Of a stretch of DNA of 10,434 nt, positions 1 to 6,213 are shown one piece after another. A program made the position numbers and the translations under genes. Position 1 is the stretch's first letter; each line of letters begins with the position of its first letter. Under the pieces are notes generated by a model, which worked only from the letters and a program-made list of their open reading frames with translations, did no database searches and had not been told where the DNA came from. The stretch is from Thioalkalivibrio sp. (GTDB taxonomy: Bacteria > Pseudomonadota > Gammaproteobacteria > Ectothiorhodospirales > Ectothiorhodospiraceae): the NCBI GenBank assembly GCA_003555285.1, contig PWGH01000282.1, positions 1 through 10,434 on the forward strand. Direction: 5' to 3'.

Positions 1-2
1 AA

Positions 3-3000
3 CCCTCGATCGTGAAGGTGCACGACAAGTTGATGGACAACCGGGACCTGATGCCGCCGGGGGTCTCCGAGCCGATGGTGAAGCCCAAGGGCGCGGACGA
101 TGTACCGGTGGTTACGCTGACCCTGTGGTCACACGAGGTCGACGATGCGATGCTGCGTCAGATCGCCCTGGATTCGCTGCAGTACCTGAACGAGGTCCCC
201 AACACCAGCCAGAGCTTCGTCGTCAGCGGTCGCGAGGAGATGGTGCGCATCGAGGCCCAGCCCGAGCGCCTTGCCGGCCACAACGTGACCATGGAACAGA
301 TCGCCCAGGCCGTCCAGGCGGCGAACTCGGAACGCACGGCGGGGACGATCGAAAGTGGCGCCAGCTACACCTCGGTGTACACCGGTTCATTCCTGCGCGA
401 TGCCGAGGACATCGGTCGGCTCCTGGTCACCGTCGATGACGGCCGGCCGGTGTACATCCGGGACGTGGCCGAGGTCACCTATGGCCCCGGCGAGGTCAGC
501 CGGTTCGTCCACTACTACACCGGCGTTGCCGGCGATCAGCCGGACGCGGCACCGGAAGGCGCGGCTGCGGTCACCATCGCCATCGCCAAGAAGGAAGGCA
601 GTAACGGCGTCGCGGTGGCCAATGGCATCCTCGAACGGCTGGAGACGCTGCGCGGCCAGGTGATTCCGGATAACATCGAAGTGGCGGTCACCCGCAACTA
701 CGGCCAAACCGCCAACGCCAAGGTGAACGAGCTGATGTTCAAGCTGTTCATCGCGACCGCCGCCGTGACCGTTCTGGTGTTCATCTTTCTGGGGTTGCGC
801 GCCGCCGCGGTGGTCTTGGTGGTCATCCCGGTCGTGCTGCTGTTCACCATCTTCAGCGCCTGGTTGCTCGGGTACACCATCGACCGCGTCAGCCTCTTTG
901 CCCTGATCTTCGCCATTGGCATTCTGGTCGATGACGCCATCGTAGTGGTGGAGAATATCTATCGACGCTGGTTGATGAAGGGCGAGATCGACACCGAGAC
1001 CACCATCGCCGCTGTCGACGAGGTGGGCAATCCGACCATTCTGGCCACCTTCACCGTGATCGCGGCCCTGCTGCCGATGGGTTTCGTCAGCGGCATGATG
1101 GGCCCGTACATGCAGCCGATCCCGGCGCTGGGTTCGGTGGCCATGCTGTTTTCACTGGTGGCGGCGTTCCTGTTCACGCCGTGGCTGGCCTGGCGCCTGC
1201 GCCCCTCGCTCGCGTACCTGCACCGCGCGGAGGCGAAGGAACACCGGCAAAACGAAATGATGGGCCGGATCTTCCAGAAGGCCATCCCGGGGCTGGTGAA
1301 TAACCCGGTCTACGGCTGGGGCTTTCTGATTGGCATCATCGTGGTGTTCTTCCTGACCGTGAGTCTTTTCGTCAGCAAGGACGTATCGGTGAAGATGCTG
1401 CCGCTGGACAACAAACCGGAATTCAACGTCGTCGTGAACTTCCCGGAGGGGACCGCGCTGCCAAGAACCGGCACCCTGGCCCACGAGATGGCGACGGTAC
1501 TGCGCGAGTTGCCCGAAGTGACCGCCGTTCAGTCCTATGTCGGTACCGCCTCGCCGTTCAACTTCAACGGTTTGGTGCGTCACTACTACCTGCGTCAGCA
1601 TCCATGGCAGGCCGATCTTCAGGTGCAATTGGTCGACAAGGGCGATCGCAAGCGTTCCAGTCACGAAATCGCAGTCGCAGCGCGAGAGCTGCTGCAGCCG
1701 ATGGCGCGGGCGGCCGGGGCCCGTATCCAGGTCGTGGAGATGCCGCCCGGTCCGCCGGTCCTGCAGTCGGTGGTCGCCGAGATCTACGGTCCCGATCCGG
1801 AGACTCGGCGACGGGTCGCCTTGGACCTGGAGCGGATGTTTGCCCGGGCCGAGCATCTCGACGATGTGGACAGCTACCTGCAGGCACCGTACGAGGTCTG
1901 GCACTTCAACGTCGAACGCGACAAGGCGCTGCGGCGGGGCGTGACCGTGGACGCAGTCAACCGTACACTGGAAGCCGCCGTCGGTGGCCAGATCATTGGT
2001 GATGTGAAGGCCCGATCCCTGGTGGAGCCACACCTGATTCAGCTGCGACTGCCGATGGCGATGCGCTCGGACGTCAATCGCCTGCTGCTGTTACCGGTGC
2101 CCTCGATGGCCGGCCCCGGTATACCGCTGTCCGAACTCGGCGAATTCGTGCGCATCCCGCAGGATGAGCCGATCTACCACAAGAATCTGCGTCCGGTTGA
2201 ATACGTGACGGCCGAAACCGTCGGCCGACTGGCCGCTCCGATCTACGGGATGCTGGAGGTGGAACAGCAGTTGGCGGATTACCGCCTGCCCGGTGGAGGC
2301 GAACTCGAGTCCTATTGGATCGGTGCGCCACCGAATGACGGTTCCGTCGCCTTCGAATGGGGCGGGGAATGGACGGTGACCTATGAAACTTTCCGGGATA
2401 TGGGCATCGCCTTTGCCATCGCGCTGATCCTGATCTACATGCTCGTGGTCTGGGAGTTCGGCAATTTCCTGTTGCCCGCCATCGTGATGGCACCGATCCC
2501 GTTGACACTGATCGGGATCATTCCCGGCCATTGGTTGCTCGGCGCCGAGTTCACCGCAACCTCGATGATCGGCTTCATTGCGCTGGCGGGCATTATCGTG
2601 CGCAACTCGATCCTGCTGGTCGACTTTGCCCGCCACGCGGTGGCGGACGGCCAAGACGTGATGGAGGCGATGGTCAATGCCTGTCAGGCCCGCACCCGGC
2701 CGATTCTGATCACCGCCTTTGCGCTGCTCGCCGGCTCCAGCGTGATTCTGTTCGACCCGATCTTTCAGGGCATGGCGATTTCCTTGATGTTCGGTACCAT
2801 CGTGGCGACCTTGCTCACCTTGCTGGTCATTCCGCTGGGCTGCGTGAGCGCGCGGCACACGTTTGAATCCTGCCCGGTCGAGCCCGGCGCGGACGGCACT
2901 CTGACCGCCACGGGCCCGACCGGTTCGGCGGATTCGACGTCGACGAAGGTGATGACCGATCCGGATGGTGGGCCGGTCAGCCGCTTCCTCGGCTTGGCGG

Positions 3001-3494
3001 GGCTGTATTTGAAGTCGTTGCTGCAGAGTTTCATCGAGGGTGTGGTTCAGCTCCTGCGGGCCTTCGCCGCCCTGATCCTCCGCCTGGTCGGTGGGTCGGA
3101 CCGTGGCGGGCGACCGCCGGGGCCCGGGACCGATGGCGGACCGGATGCGAGTCCGCCGGGTGGTTCCGATCCGGGCCCCGGGGGCGCACCGCCGGCTCCC
3201 ACCGAGGCTCCCGATACCCCATCGGCCGCAACGCCTCCGCCCACCAAGACAACACCGCGCAAGAAGCGCGCCGCTGGCACGCGCTCGGCGAGCCCAACGA
3301 AAACAGAACGCACGGGCGAGCCTGGCAAGAAGTTGCCCGAGGCCACTCCAGTGCGGCCGAAGGATACGTCTGCGCCGGGTGGAGAATCCCCGGGTCAGGC
3401 GCCCGAGACCGAGGCCGAAGCCAAGGGCAAGGCCCCGGCTCCGGGTTCGGCGACAAGCCCTTCCCGGCGCCGCCGGGGCATTCGTTTAAAATGA
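3..3494 (+). CDS. RND-family efflux transporter permease, 5'-truncated by the window, with long C-terminal extension
   Basis: The reading frame is open from the first bases, so the gene begins outside the window. The GTG at 12 lies inside the first periplasmic domain, and roughly the first 100-130 residues (TM1 and the start of the porter domain) are missing. Family features are clear: a porter domain, a TM2-TM6 block (about 740-1200), and TM4 with the GILVDDAIVVVEN motif whose two Asp codons (930-935) are the expected proton-relay pair. A second porter domain and TM8-TM12 (about 2395-2850) follow. TM10 reads GIIVRNSILLVDF, with Arg (2601-2603) where AcrB has its relay Lys. These pumps are inner-membrane proton antiporters that normally work with a periplasmic adaptor and outer-membrane channel; neither is in view. 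Substrate cannot be read from sequence. After the usual family end (about 2850) there are some 210 extra residues: a hydrophobic segment, then a Pro/Gly/Lys/Arg-rich tail ending RRRRGIRLK. The stop at 3492 is 37 bases before the next gene. Confidence 0.93.
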   Translation, partial: PSIVKVHDKLMDNRDLMPPGVSEPMVKPKGADDVPVVTLTLWSHEVDDAMLRQIALDSLQYLNEVPNTSQSFVVSGREEMVRIEAQPERLAGHNVTMEQIAQAVQAANSERTAGTIESGASYTSVYTGSFLRDAEDIGRLLVTVDDGRPVYIRDVAEVTYGPGEVSRFVHYYTGVAGDQPDAAPEGAAAVTIAIAKKEGSNGVAVANGILERLETLRGQVIPDNIEVAVTRNYGQTANAKVNELMFKLFIATAAVTVLVFIFLGLRAAAVVLVVIPVVLLFTIFSAWLLGYTIDRVSLFALIFAIGILVDDAIVVVENIYRRWLMKGEIDTETTIAAVDEVGNPTILATFTVIAALLPMGFVSGMMGPYMQPIPALGSVAMLFSLVAAFLFTPWLAWRLRPSLAYLHRAEAKEHRQNEMMGRIFQKAIPGLVNNPVYGWGFLIGIIVVFFLTVSLFVSKDVSVKMLPLDNKPEFNVVVNFPEGTALPRTGTLAHEMATVLRELPEVTAVQSYVGTASPFNFNGLVRHYYLRQHPWQADLQVQLVDKGDRKRSSHEIAVAARELLQPMARAAGARIQVVEMPPGPPVLQSVVAEIYGPDPETRRRVALDLERMFARAEHLDDVDSYLQAPYEVWHFNVERDKALRRGVTVDAVNRTLEAAVGGQIIGDVKARSLVEPHLIQLRLPMAMRSDVNRLLLLPVPSMAGPGIPLSELGEFVRIPQDEPIYHKNLRPVEYVTAETVGRLAAPIYGMLEVEQQLADYRLPGGGELESYWIGAPPNDGSVAFEWGGEWTVTYETFRDMGIAFAIALILIYMLVVWEFGNFLLPAIVMAPIPLTLIGIIPGHWLLGAEFTATSMIGFIALAGIIVRNSILLVDFARHAVADGQDVMEAMVNACQARTRPILITAFALLAGSSVILFDPIFQGMAISLMFGTIVATLLTLLVIPLGCVSARHTFESCPVEPGADGTLTATGPTGSADSTSTKVMTDPDGGPVSRFLGLAGLYLKSLLQSFIEGVVQLLRAFAALILRLVGGSDRGGRPPGPGTDGGPDASPPGGSDPGPGGAPPAPTEAPDTPSAATPPPTKTTPRKKRAAGTRSASPTKTERTGEPGKKLPEATPVRPKDTSAPGGESPGQAPETEAEAKGKAPAPGSATSPSRRRRGIRLK

Positions 3495-3516
3495 TCGATC
3501 CACGTACGTTAACCAC

Positions 3517-3523
3517 AAAGGAG
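3517..3523 (+). promoter_or_regulatory. Strong ribosome binding site for the first secreted protein
   Basis: AAAGGAG lies 8 bases before the ATG at 3532. It fixes that start and suggests high translation, as expected for a structural exported protein. The short AT-rich gap also holds TAAAAT (3487-3492), a possible -10 element, but no convincing -35 sits at the right distance, so a separate promoter here is not claimed. Confidence 0.75.
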
Positions 3524-3531
3524 AACGATCT

Positions 3532-4305
3532 ATGAAGCAAAACTCCAACAAGCGCTTTGGCAAGTTCTCGCTGACCGCCCTCGCGGTAGCGACTACGCTG
3601 GCCCTCGCCGGGGTGGCACAGGCTGACGAAGCCACGATGGAAGGCGCCACTTCCGGTGCGCCCACCTTCGACCACGGCCTGTTGGCCTATGGCTACGGTG
3701 ATCGTGGCCAGGGACGCGGCTTTTCGCACGGCGGAATGGATCAGCGGGGCGACATGTCCTCGGGCATGAGCTTCGGCGGGCGCTCCAGCGCCCGCGGCGA
3801 TGGCTTTGGCCATGGGTATGGGCAGCCGGGATATGGCTATGGTCCCGGACCGGGCTATGGTCCCGGTCCCGGCTACGGCATGCAGCCGCACCCCGGCATG
3901 ATGCAGCGCGGCCAGCCGGGTTTTGGCCCGGGGCCCTGGGCCCGTGACGGTGACATGCCGGAGATGGACGAGGAAGAACGGGAAGCGTACATGGCCGAGC
4001 GCCAGGAACGCATGGAAGCGATGATGGCCGAGCGCCAGGAACGGATGGAGCTGATGGAAGCCGAGCGCCAGGCCCAAATGGAGCAGATGCAGGCCATGCA
4101 GGAGGCCCGGATGCAGGCGATGGAAGCCGCACGTGAGGCCTATCGCGAGGCGATGGAACAGCAGCGTGAGGCCATGGAGCAGATGATGGAAGAGCGTCGC
4201 CAGGCGATGGAGCAGCGGCGTCAGGCCATGCAGGAACGCCAAGCGGCCCCGGCGAATGCCGAGGAAGAGAACAACGCCCAGGAGGACGCCCCGGCTGCCA
4301 ACTAA
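3532..4305 (+). CDS. Secreted Gly/Tyr-rich protein with C-terminal 11-residue-repeat coiled coil (sulfur globule protein-like)
   Basis: A 257-residue protein. Residues 1-31 form a Sec signal peptide (basic KRFGK, hydrophobic core, cleavage at AQA|DE), so it is exported to the periplasm. Residues about 50-140 are rich in Gly, Tyr, Pro and His, with GYGPGPGYGPGPGYG-type repeats and a GGRSSARG motif that also occurs in the small protein at 5086. Such composition resembles sulfur globule envelope proteins of purple sulfur bacteria, which coat zero-valent sulfur in the periplasm; this is a match of composition and motif, not proven homology. Residues 144-237 are Met/Glu/Gln/Arg-rich and fall into near-perfect 11-residue units, predicting a long helical coil. 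The last 20 residues are acidic and Ala-rich. A start at ATG 3532 is supported by a strong ribosome site and the signal peptide. The low-complexity half and the coil look like two modules joined together. Alternative view: another kind of extracytoplasmic structural protein. Confidence 0.85.
   Translation: MKQNSNKRFGKFSLTALAVATTLALAGVAQADEATMEGATSGAPTFDHGLLAYGYGDRGQGRGFSHGGMDQRGDMSSGMSFGGRSSARGDGFGHGYGQPGYGYGPGPGYGPGPGYGMQPHPGMMQRGQPGFGPGPWARDGDMPEMDEEEREAYMAERQERMEAMMAERQERMELMEAERQAQMEQMQAMQEARMQAMEAAREAYREAMEQQREAMEQMMEERRQAMEQRRQAMQERQAAPANAEEENNAQEDAPAAN
3991..4221 (+). repeat. Seven tandem 33-bp units encoding hendecad (11-residue) coiled-coil repeats
   Basis: Residues 154-230 of the secreted protein divide exactly into seven 11-residue units: MAERQERMEAM, MAERQERMELM, EAERQAQMEQM, QAMQEARMQAM, EAAREAYREAM, EQQREAMEQMM, EERRQAMEQRR. 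The first two units (3991 and 4024) are almost identical at DNA level, pointing to recent duplication, while later ones have diverged. Eleven-residue periodicity favours a straight or slightly right-handed coil rather than the ordinary heptad coil. Confidence 0.85.
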
Positions 4306-4368
4306 AAAGCCGCAGCCGGGCCCGGTCGATTCCGCTGGGGTCGTCCCGGGTCTGGCGGGTGAGCCCAA

Positions 4369-4986
4369 GTGATCAGACGTTCGCTAGTGAGTCAGTACAC
4401 GCAACGGGCGCCGGGCTGGATCCTGGTGCTTAGCGTGCTCGCCTTGCTGTTTGTTGCGGGTCCTCTGGATGCACGCGAGCGCAACCCGTGGGCGACGCCG
4501 GAACAGCAGCGCTCCCCGCCGCCGAGTTTTCAGCAGCAATGGGAGTGGGACGACTACCGATCGCATCGGGACGAATTCTCGGGGCACCGGGAGAGTGGCA
4601 GGGCGCCGGCTGGGGGCCTGTTCCCTCCCCGGGGCTATGACCCGACCCAGGATGATCGCCGGCGGGATCAGGATTGGCGGGATCGGCGATCCGGCGATGT
4701 CCCTCGGAGTTTTCCGAGTCCGCTGCCCCATGGCCGTTCCGTTGGTCCGGCGCCTCCGCATTGGAGCACGCCGGATGCCAGCGGGGGGCTTTACGGGTCT
4801 TCGGGTCTTTTTGGGCTCCCCGGGTCGAGCTATTCGGCACCGTGGTCGCCGTATGGCGGACCTTTGGGTGGGTATCCCGGTATGGATCTATTGTATCCAG
4901 GTAGTGGCCTGGGAGTTCCGGGCCTGGGATCATCGTTGTATGGGGCGCCCCCGGGCGGACTCCCGTTATACGGCCTACCCTACTAG
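4369..4986 (+). CDS. Secreted Pro/Gly/Tyr-rich low-complexity protein, unknown function
   Basis: A 205-residue protein starting at GTG. An in-frame TGA at 4360-4362 means no earlier start is possible, and GGGTGAG (4357-4363) is a plausible ribosome site. Residues about 17-35 form a signal peptide (WILVLSVLALLFVAGPLDA|RE), so it should be exported. The mature part has a polar, charged half with many Arg, Asp, Gln and Pro (about 36-125), then a Gly/Leu/Tyr/Pro-rich half ending in repeated GLPLYG-like and SSLYGAPPGG-like phrases. No enzyme motif and no cysteine is visible. Its position between two globule-coat-like genes in the same direction suggests a related extracytoplasmic structural role, which is inference from context. 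I do not recognise a named family. Confidence 0.72.
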   Translation: MIRRSLVSQYTQRAPGWILVLSVLALLFVAGPLDARERNPWATPEQQRSPPPSFQQQWEWDDYRSHRDEFSGHRESGRAPAGGLFPPRGYDPTQDDRRRDQDWRDRRSGDVPRSFPSPLPHGRSVGPAPPHWSTPDASGGLYGSSGLFGLPGSSYSAPWSPYGGPLGGYPGMDLLYPGSGLGVPGLGSSLYGAPPGGLPLYGLPY

Positions 4987-5073
4987 AGAGTTTTGGAAAC
5001 GATTTTGGCAATACCGTGCGCTGGCTGGTAGCCCTCTGGGTCGGCGCGCTAATCCAAAGAGGGCGAAACTCCA

Positions 5074-5080
5074 TTGGAGG
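5074..5080 (+). promoter_or_regulatory. Ribosome binding site deciding the start of the small globule-like protein
   Basis: TTGGAGG ends 5 bases before ATG 5086. The TTG at its first base is in frame, but using it as a start would place the ribosome site inside the coding region. ATG 5086 also gives a clean signal peptide beginning MSKLVK. A CTCC at 5069-5072 can pair with GGAG at 5076-5079, a weak possible lid on the ribosome site. Confidence 0.75.
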
Positions 5081-5085
5081 TCTAC

Positions 5086-5463
5086 ATGAGTAAGCTTGTT
5101 AAGGCAGCTGTTCTGGCCGCGTCCCTGGGTGCGCTTGCCGCCGTTCCGATGCTGGCATCGGCACAGTGGGGCGGTCCGGGTTGGGGCGGTCCGAGCTTCG
5201 GTGGTCCTGCCTACGGCGGTCCCGGCTATGGTGGCCCCGGCTACGGTGGTTACGGCCCCGGCTACGGCGGTCCCGGTTACGGGCGTGGCATGGGTGACAT
5301 GTTCGGCATGGGCGATATGTTCAGCGACATGGACTTTGGCATGAGCGGTCGAAGCGCGACGCGCGGTCATGGTTATGGCCATGGTGACGGGTACGGCCAC
5401 GGTTATGGCCATCCCGGCACCGGCGGCTACGGCCCCGGTTACGGCTACGGCCCTCGCTGGTAG
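5086..5463 (+). CDS. Sulfur globule protein-like small secreted Gly/Tyr/His-rich protein
   Basis: A 125-residue protein. Residues 1-26 are a Sec signal peptide with cleavage at ASA|QW. The mature chain is almost wholly Gly, Pro, Tyr, Met, Asp and His: GGPxY pentads at 29-65, a Met/Asp patch GMGDMFGMGDMFSDMDFGM at 68-86, then SGRSATRG and a GHGYGHGDGYGHGYGHPG stretch. Size, signal peptide and Gly/Tyr composition match the small sulfur globule proteins (SgpA/SgpB type) that form the protein coat of periplasmic sulfur globules in purple sulfur bacteria. No enzyme motif is present. The His-rich end could also bind metal. It shares the GRS-x-x-RG-x-G-x-GHGYG block with the protein at 3532. A perfect intrinsic terminator follows directly, so this is the last gene of its transcript. 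A cell-surface or other structural Gly-rich protein is the main alternative. Confidence 0.82.
   Translation: MSKLVKAAVLAASLGALAAVPMLASAQWGGPGWGGPSFGGPAYGGPGYGGPGYGGYGPGYGGPGYGRGMGDMFGMGDMFSDMDFGMSGRSATRGHGYGHGDGYGHGYGHPGTGGYGPGYGYGPRW
5170..5280 (+). repeat. Tandem 15-bp units encoding GGPxY pentapeptides
   Basis: Residues 29-65 read GGPGW, GGPSF, GGPAY, GGPGY, GGPGY, GGYGPGY, GGPGY. The aromatic residue at every fifth position, spaced by Gly and Pro, is typical of self-assembling coat or matrix proteins. Neighbouring units differ mainly at third codon positions, so protein-level selection seems to hold the pattern. Confidence 0.8.
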
Positions 5464-5479
5464 GTCCCTGAGGAAGGTT

Positions 5480-5513
5480 ACCTACCCGGTTTCGACCGGG
5501 TAGGTCGTTTTTT
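5480..5513 (+). terminator. Intrinsic (Rho-independent) terminator after the globule-like gene
   Basis: An 11-bp perfect stem, ACCTACCCGGT (5480-5490) with ACCGGGTAGGT (5495-5505), is closed by a stable TTCG tetraloop. It is followed by CG and six T residues (5508-5513). It begins 16 bases after the stop codon, and the ParA start lies only 24 bases beyond its T-run. It separates the abundant secreted proteins from the ATPase/GTPase block, with any expression of the latter needing read-through or a very compact promoter. Confidence 0.95.
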
Positions 5514-5536
5514 GGCGGTCGTTTTCGAGGTCCAGC

Positions 5537-6172
5537 ATGCTGACAGTCATCGGCAACCTGAAGGGCGGTACCGGAAAAAGCACGGTTGCATTCAATCTTG
5601 CGCTTTGGGCACTCAACAACAAGCGCAAGGTGCTGGCGGTCGATCTCGATCCCCAAGCCACCTTGAGTGATGTTCTTCGGGTTCGCGACGAGGAGGGGTA
5701 CCATCCAAGCCTCGCGCTGTCGCAAAGTCTGCCCGATGCATTAAATGTGCGGGACACCTTTGATGAAATCATCATCGATGTCGGTCCATCCGACCTCGAA
5801 GTGATGTATGCCGCGATTGTTGCGGCCGACCTGGTCGTCGTCCCGGTGCCCCCGAGCCAGGCGGATGTCTGGTCGACTCAACGTTTCGTAAAGAAGATCC
5901 TCGAATTGCGGGGTGAGCAGGAAAAACCCGATATTCTCGGTTTCATCAATCGCGCGGATACGCATCAGGCTGTTCGCGAGTCGGATGAGGCCTTTGGTGC
6001 ACTCGGCATGATCGAGGGCATCCGAGCGGTACGCCCGCGCCTGCGGCAACGGATGGCTTTTCGCCGGTCGTTCAGTGAAGGGCTCGCGGTCTATGAGCTG
6101 GAGCGCCGCGGCAAGGCCGCCCTTGAATTGGATGAATTGGCCAAGATCATATTTCGGAAGCCACGCCGGTAG
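5537..6172 (+). CDS. Orphan ParA/MinD-superfamily ATPase
   Basis: A 211-residue cytosolic ATPase. It has the deviant Walker A motif KGGTGKST (9-16) with the signature Lys9 and Lys14, switch I DLDPQAT (36-42), the Walker B-like strand EIIIDVGPS (77-85, Asp81), and a VPVPPSQADVWS segment (102-113) typical of the family. These proteins dimerise on ATP, bind DNA or membrane non-specifically, and move a cargo as partners stimulate hydrolysis. It is short, has no N-terminal HTH and no C-terminal MinD-type amphipathic helix; basic patches RPRLRQRMAFRR (166-177) and FRKPRR (206-211) could contact DNA. No ParB follows, so chromosome or plasmid partition is unlikely. Its genomic partners are membrane-anchored proteins and a dynamin-like GTPase, which fits the cargo-positioning subgroup that places carboxysomes, chemoreceptor clusters or similar bodies. 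GAGG (5527-5530) precedes the ATG. The cargo is inferred, not seen. Confidence 0.93.
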   Translation: MLTVIGNLKGGTGKSTVAFNLALWALNNKRKVLAVDLDPQATLSDVLRVRDEEGYHPSLALSQSLPDALNVRDTFDEIIIDVGPSDLEVMYAAIVAADLVVVPVPPSQADVWSTQRFVKKILELRGEQEKPDILGFINRADTHQAVRESDEAFGALGMIEGIRAVRPRLRQRMAFRRSFSEGLAVYELERRGKAALELDELAKIIFRKPRR

Positions 6173-6213
6173 GCTCCGATTTCCTTCAAGCAAACACAAA
6201 AATCAGGTGAAAC

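Noticed and set aside
1152..2033. Minus-strand open frame of 293 codons opposite the RND gene
   Set aside because: The plus strand encodes clear RND domain sequence throughout, and the minus product shows no recognisable domain.
2859..3491. RND extension as the product of a frameshift or a separate fused gene
   Set aside because: The frame runs on without interruption, the tail has an orderly helix-linker-basic layout and the stop sits 37 bases before the next gene with a proper ribosome site. A true extension is the simpler reading, though homologue comparison would settle it.
3031..4368. Long open frame on the minus strand, 445 codons
   Set aside because: It lies opposite the RND tail and the first secreted gene, both with good family or signal-peptide evidence. 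Its product is low-complexity His/Leu/Pro-rich text produced by reading GC-rich repeats backwards.
5005..5020. Sigma-54-like TGGCA...GTGC before the small globule-like gene
   Set aside because: The GG and GC elements are 9 rather than 10 bases apart and the TTGC part is missing, so the match is poor.
5032..5063. CCCTCT...AGAGGG possible hairpin in the leader of the small globule-like gene
   Set aside because: Only about six to eight pairs with a bulge and a long loop; chance occurrence in GC-rich sequence is likely.
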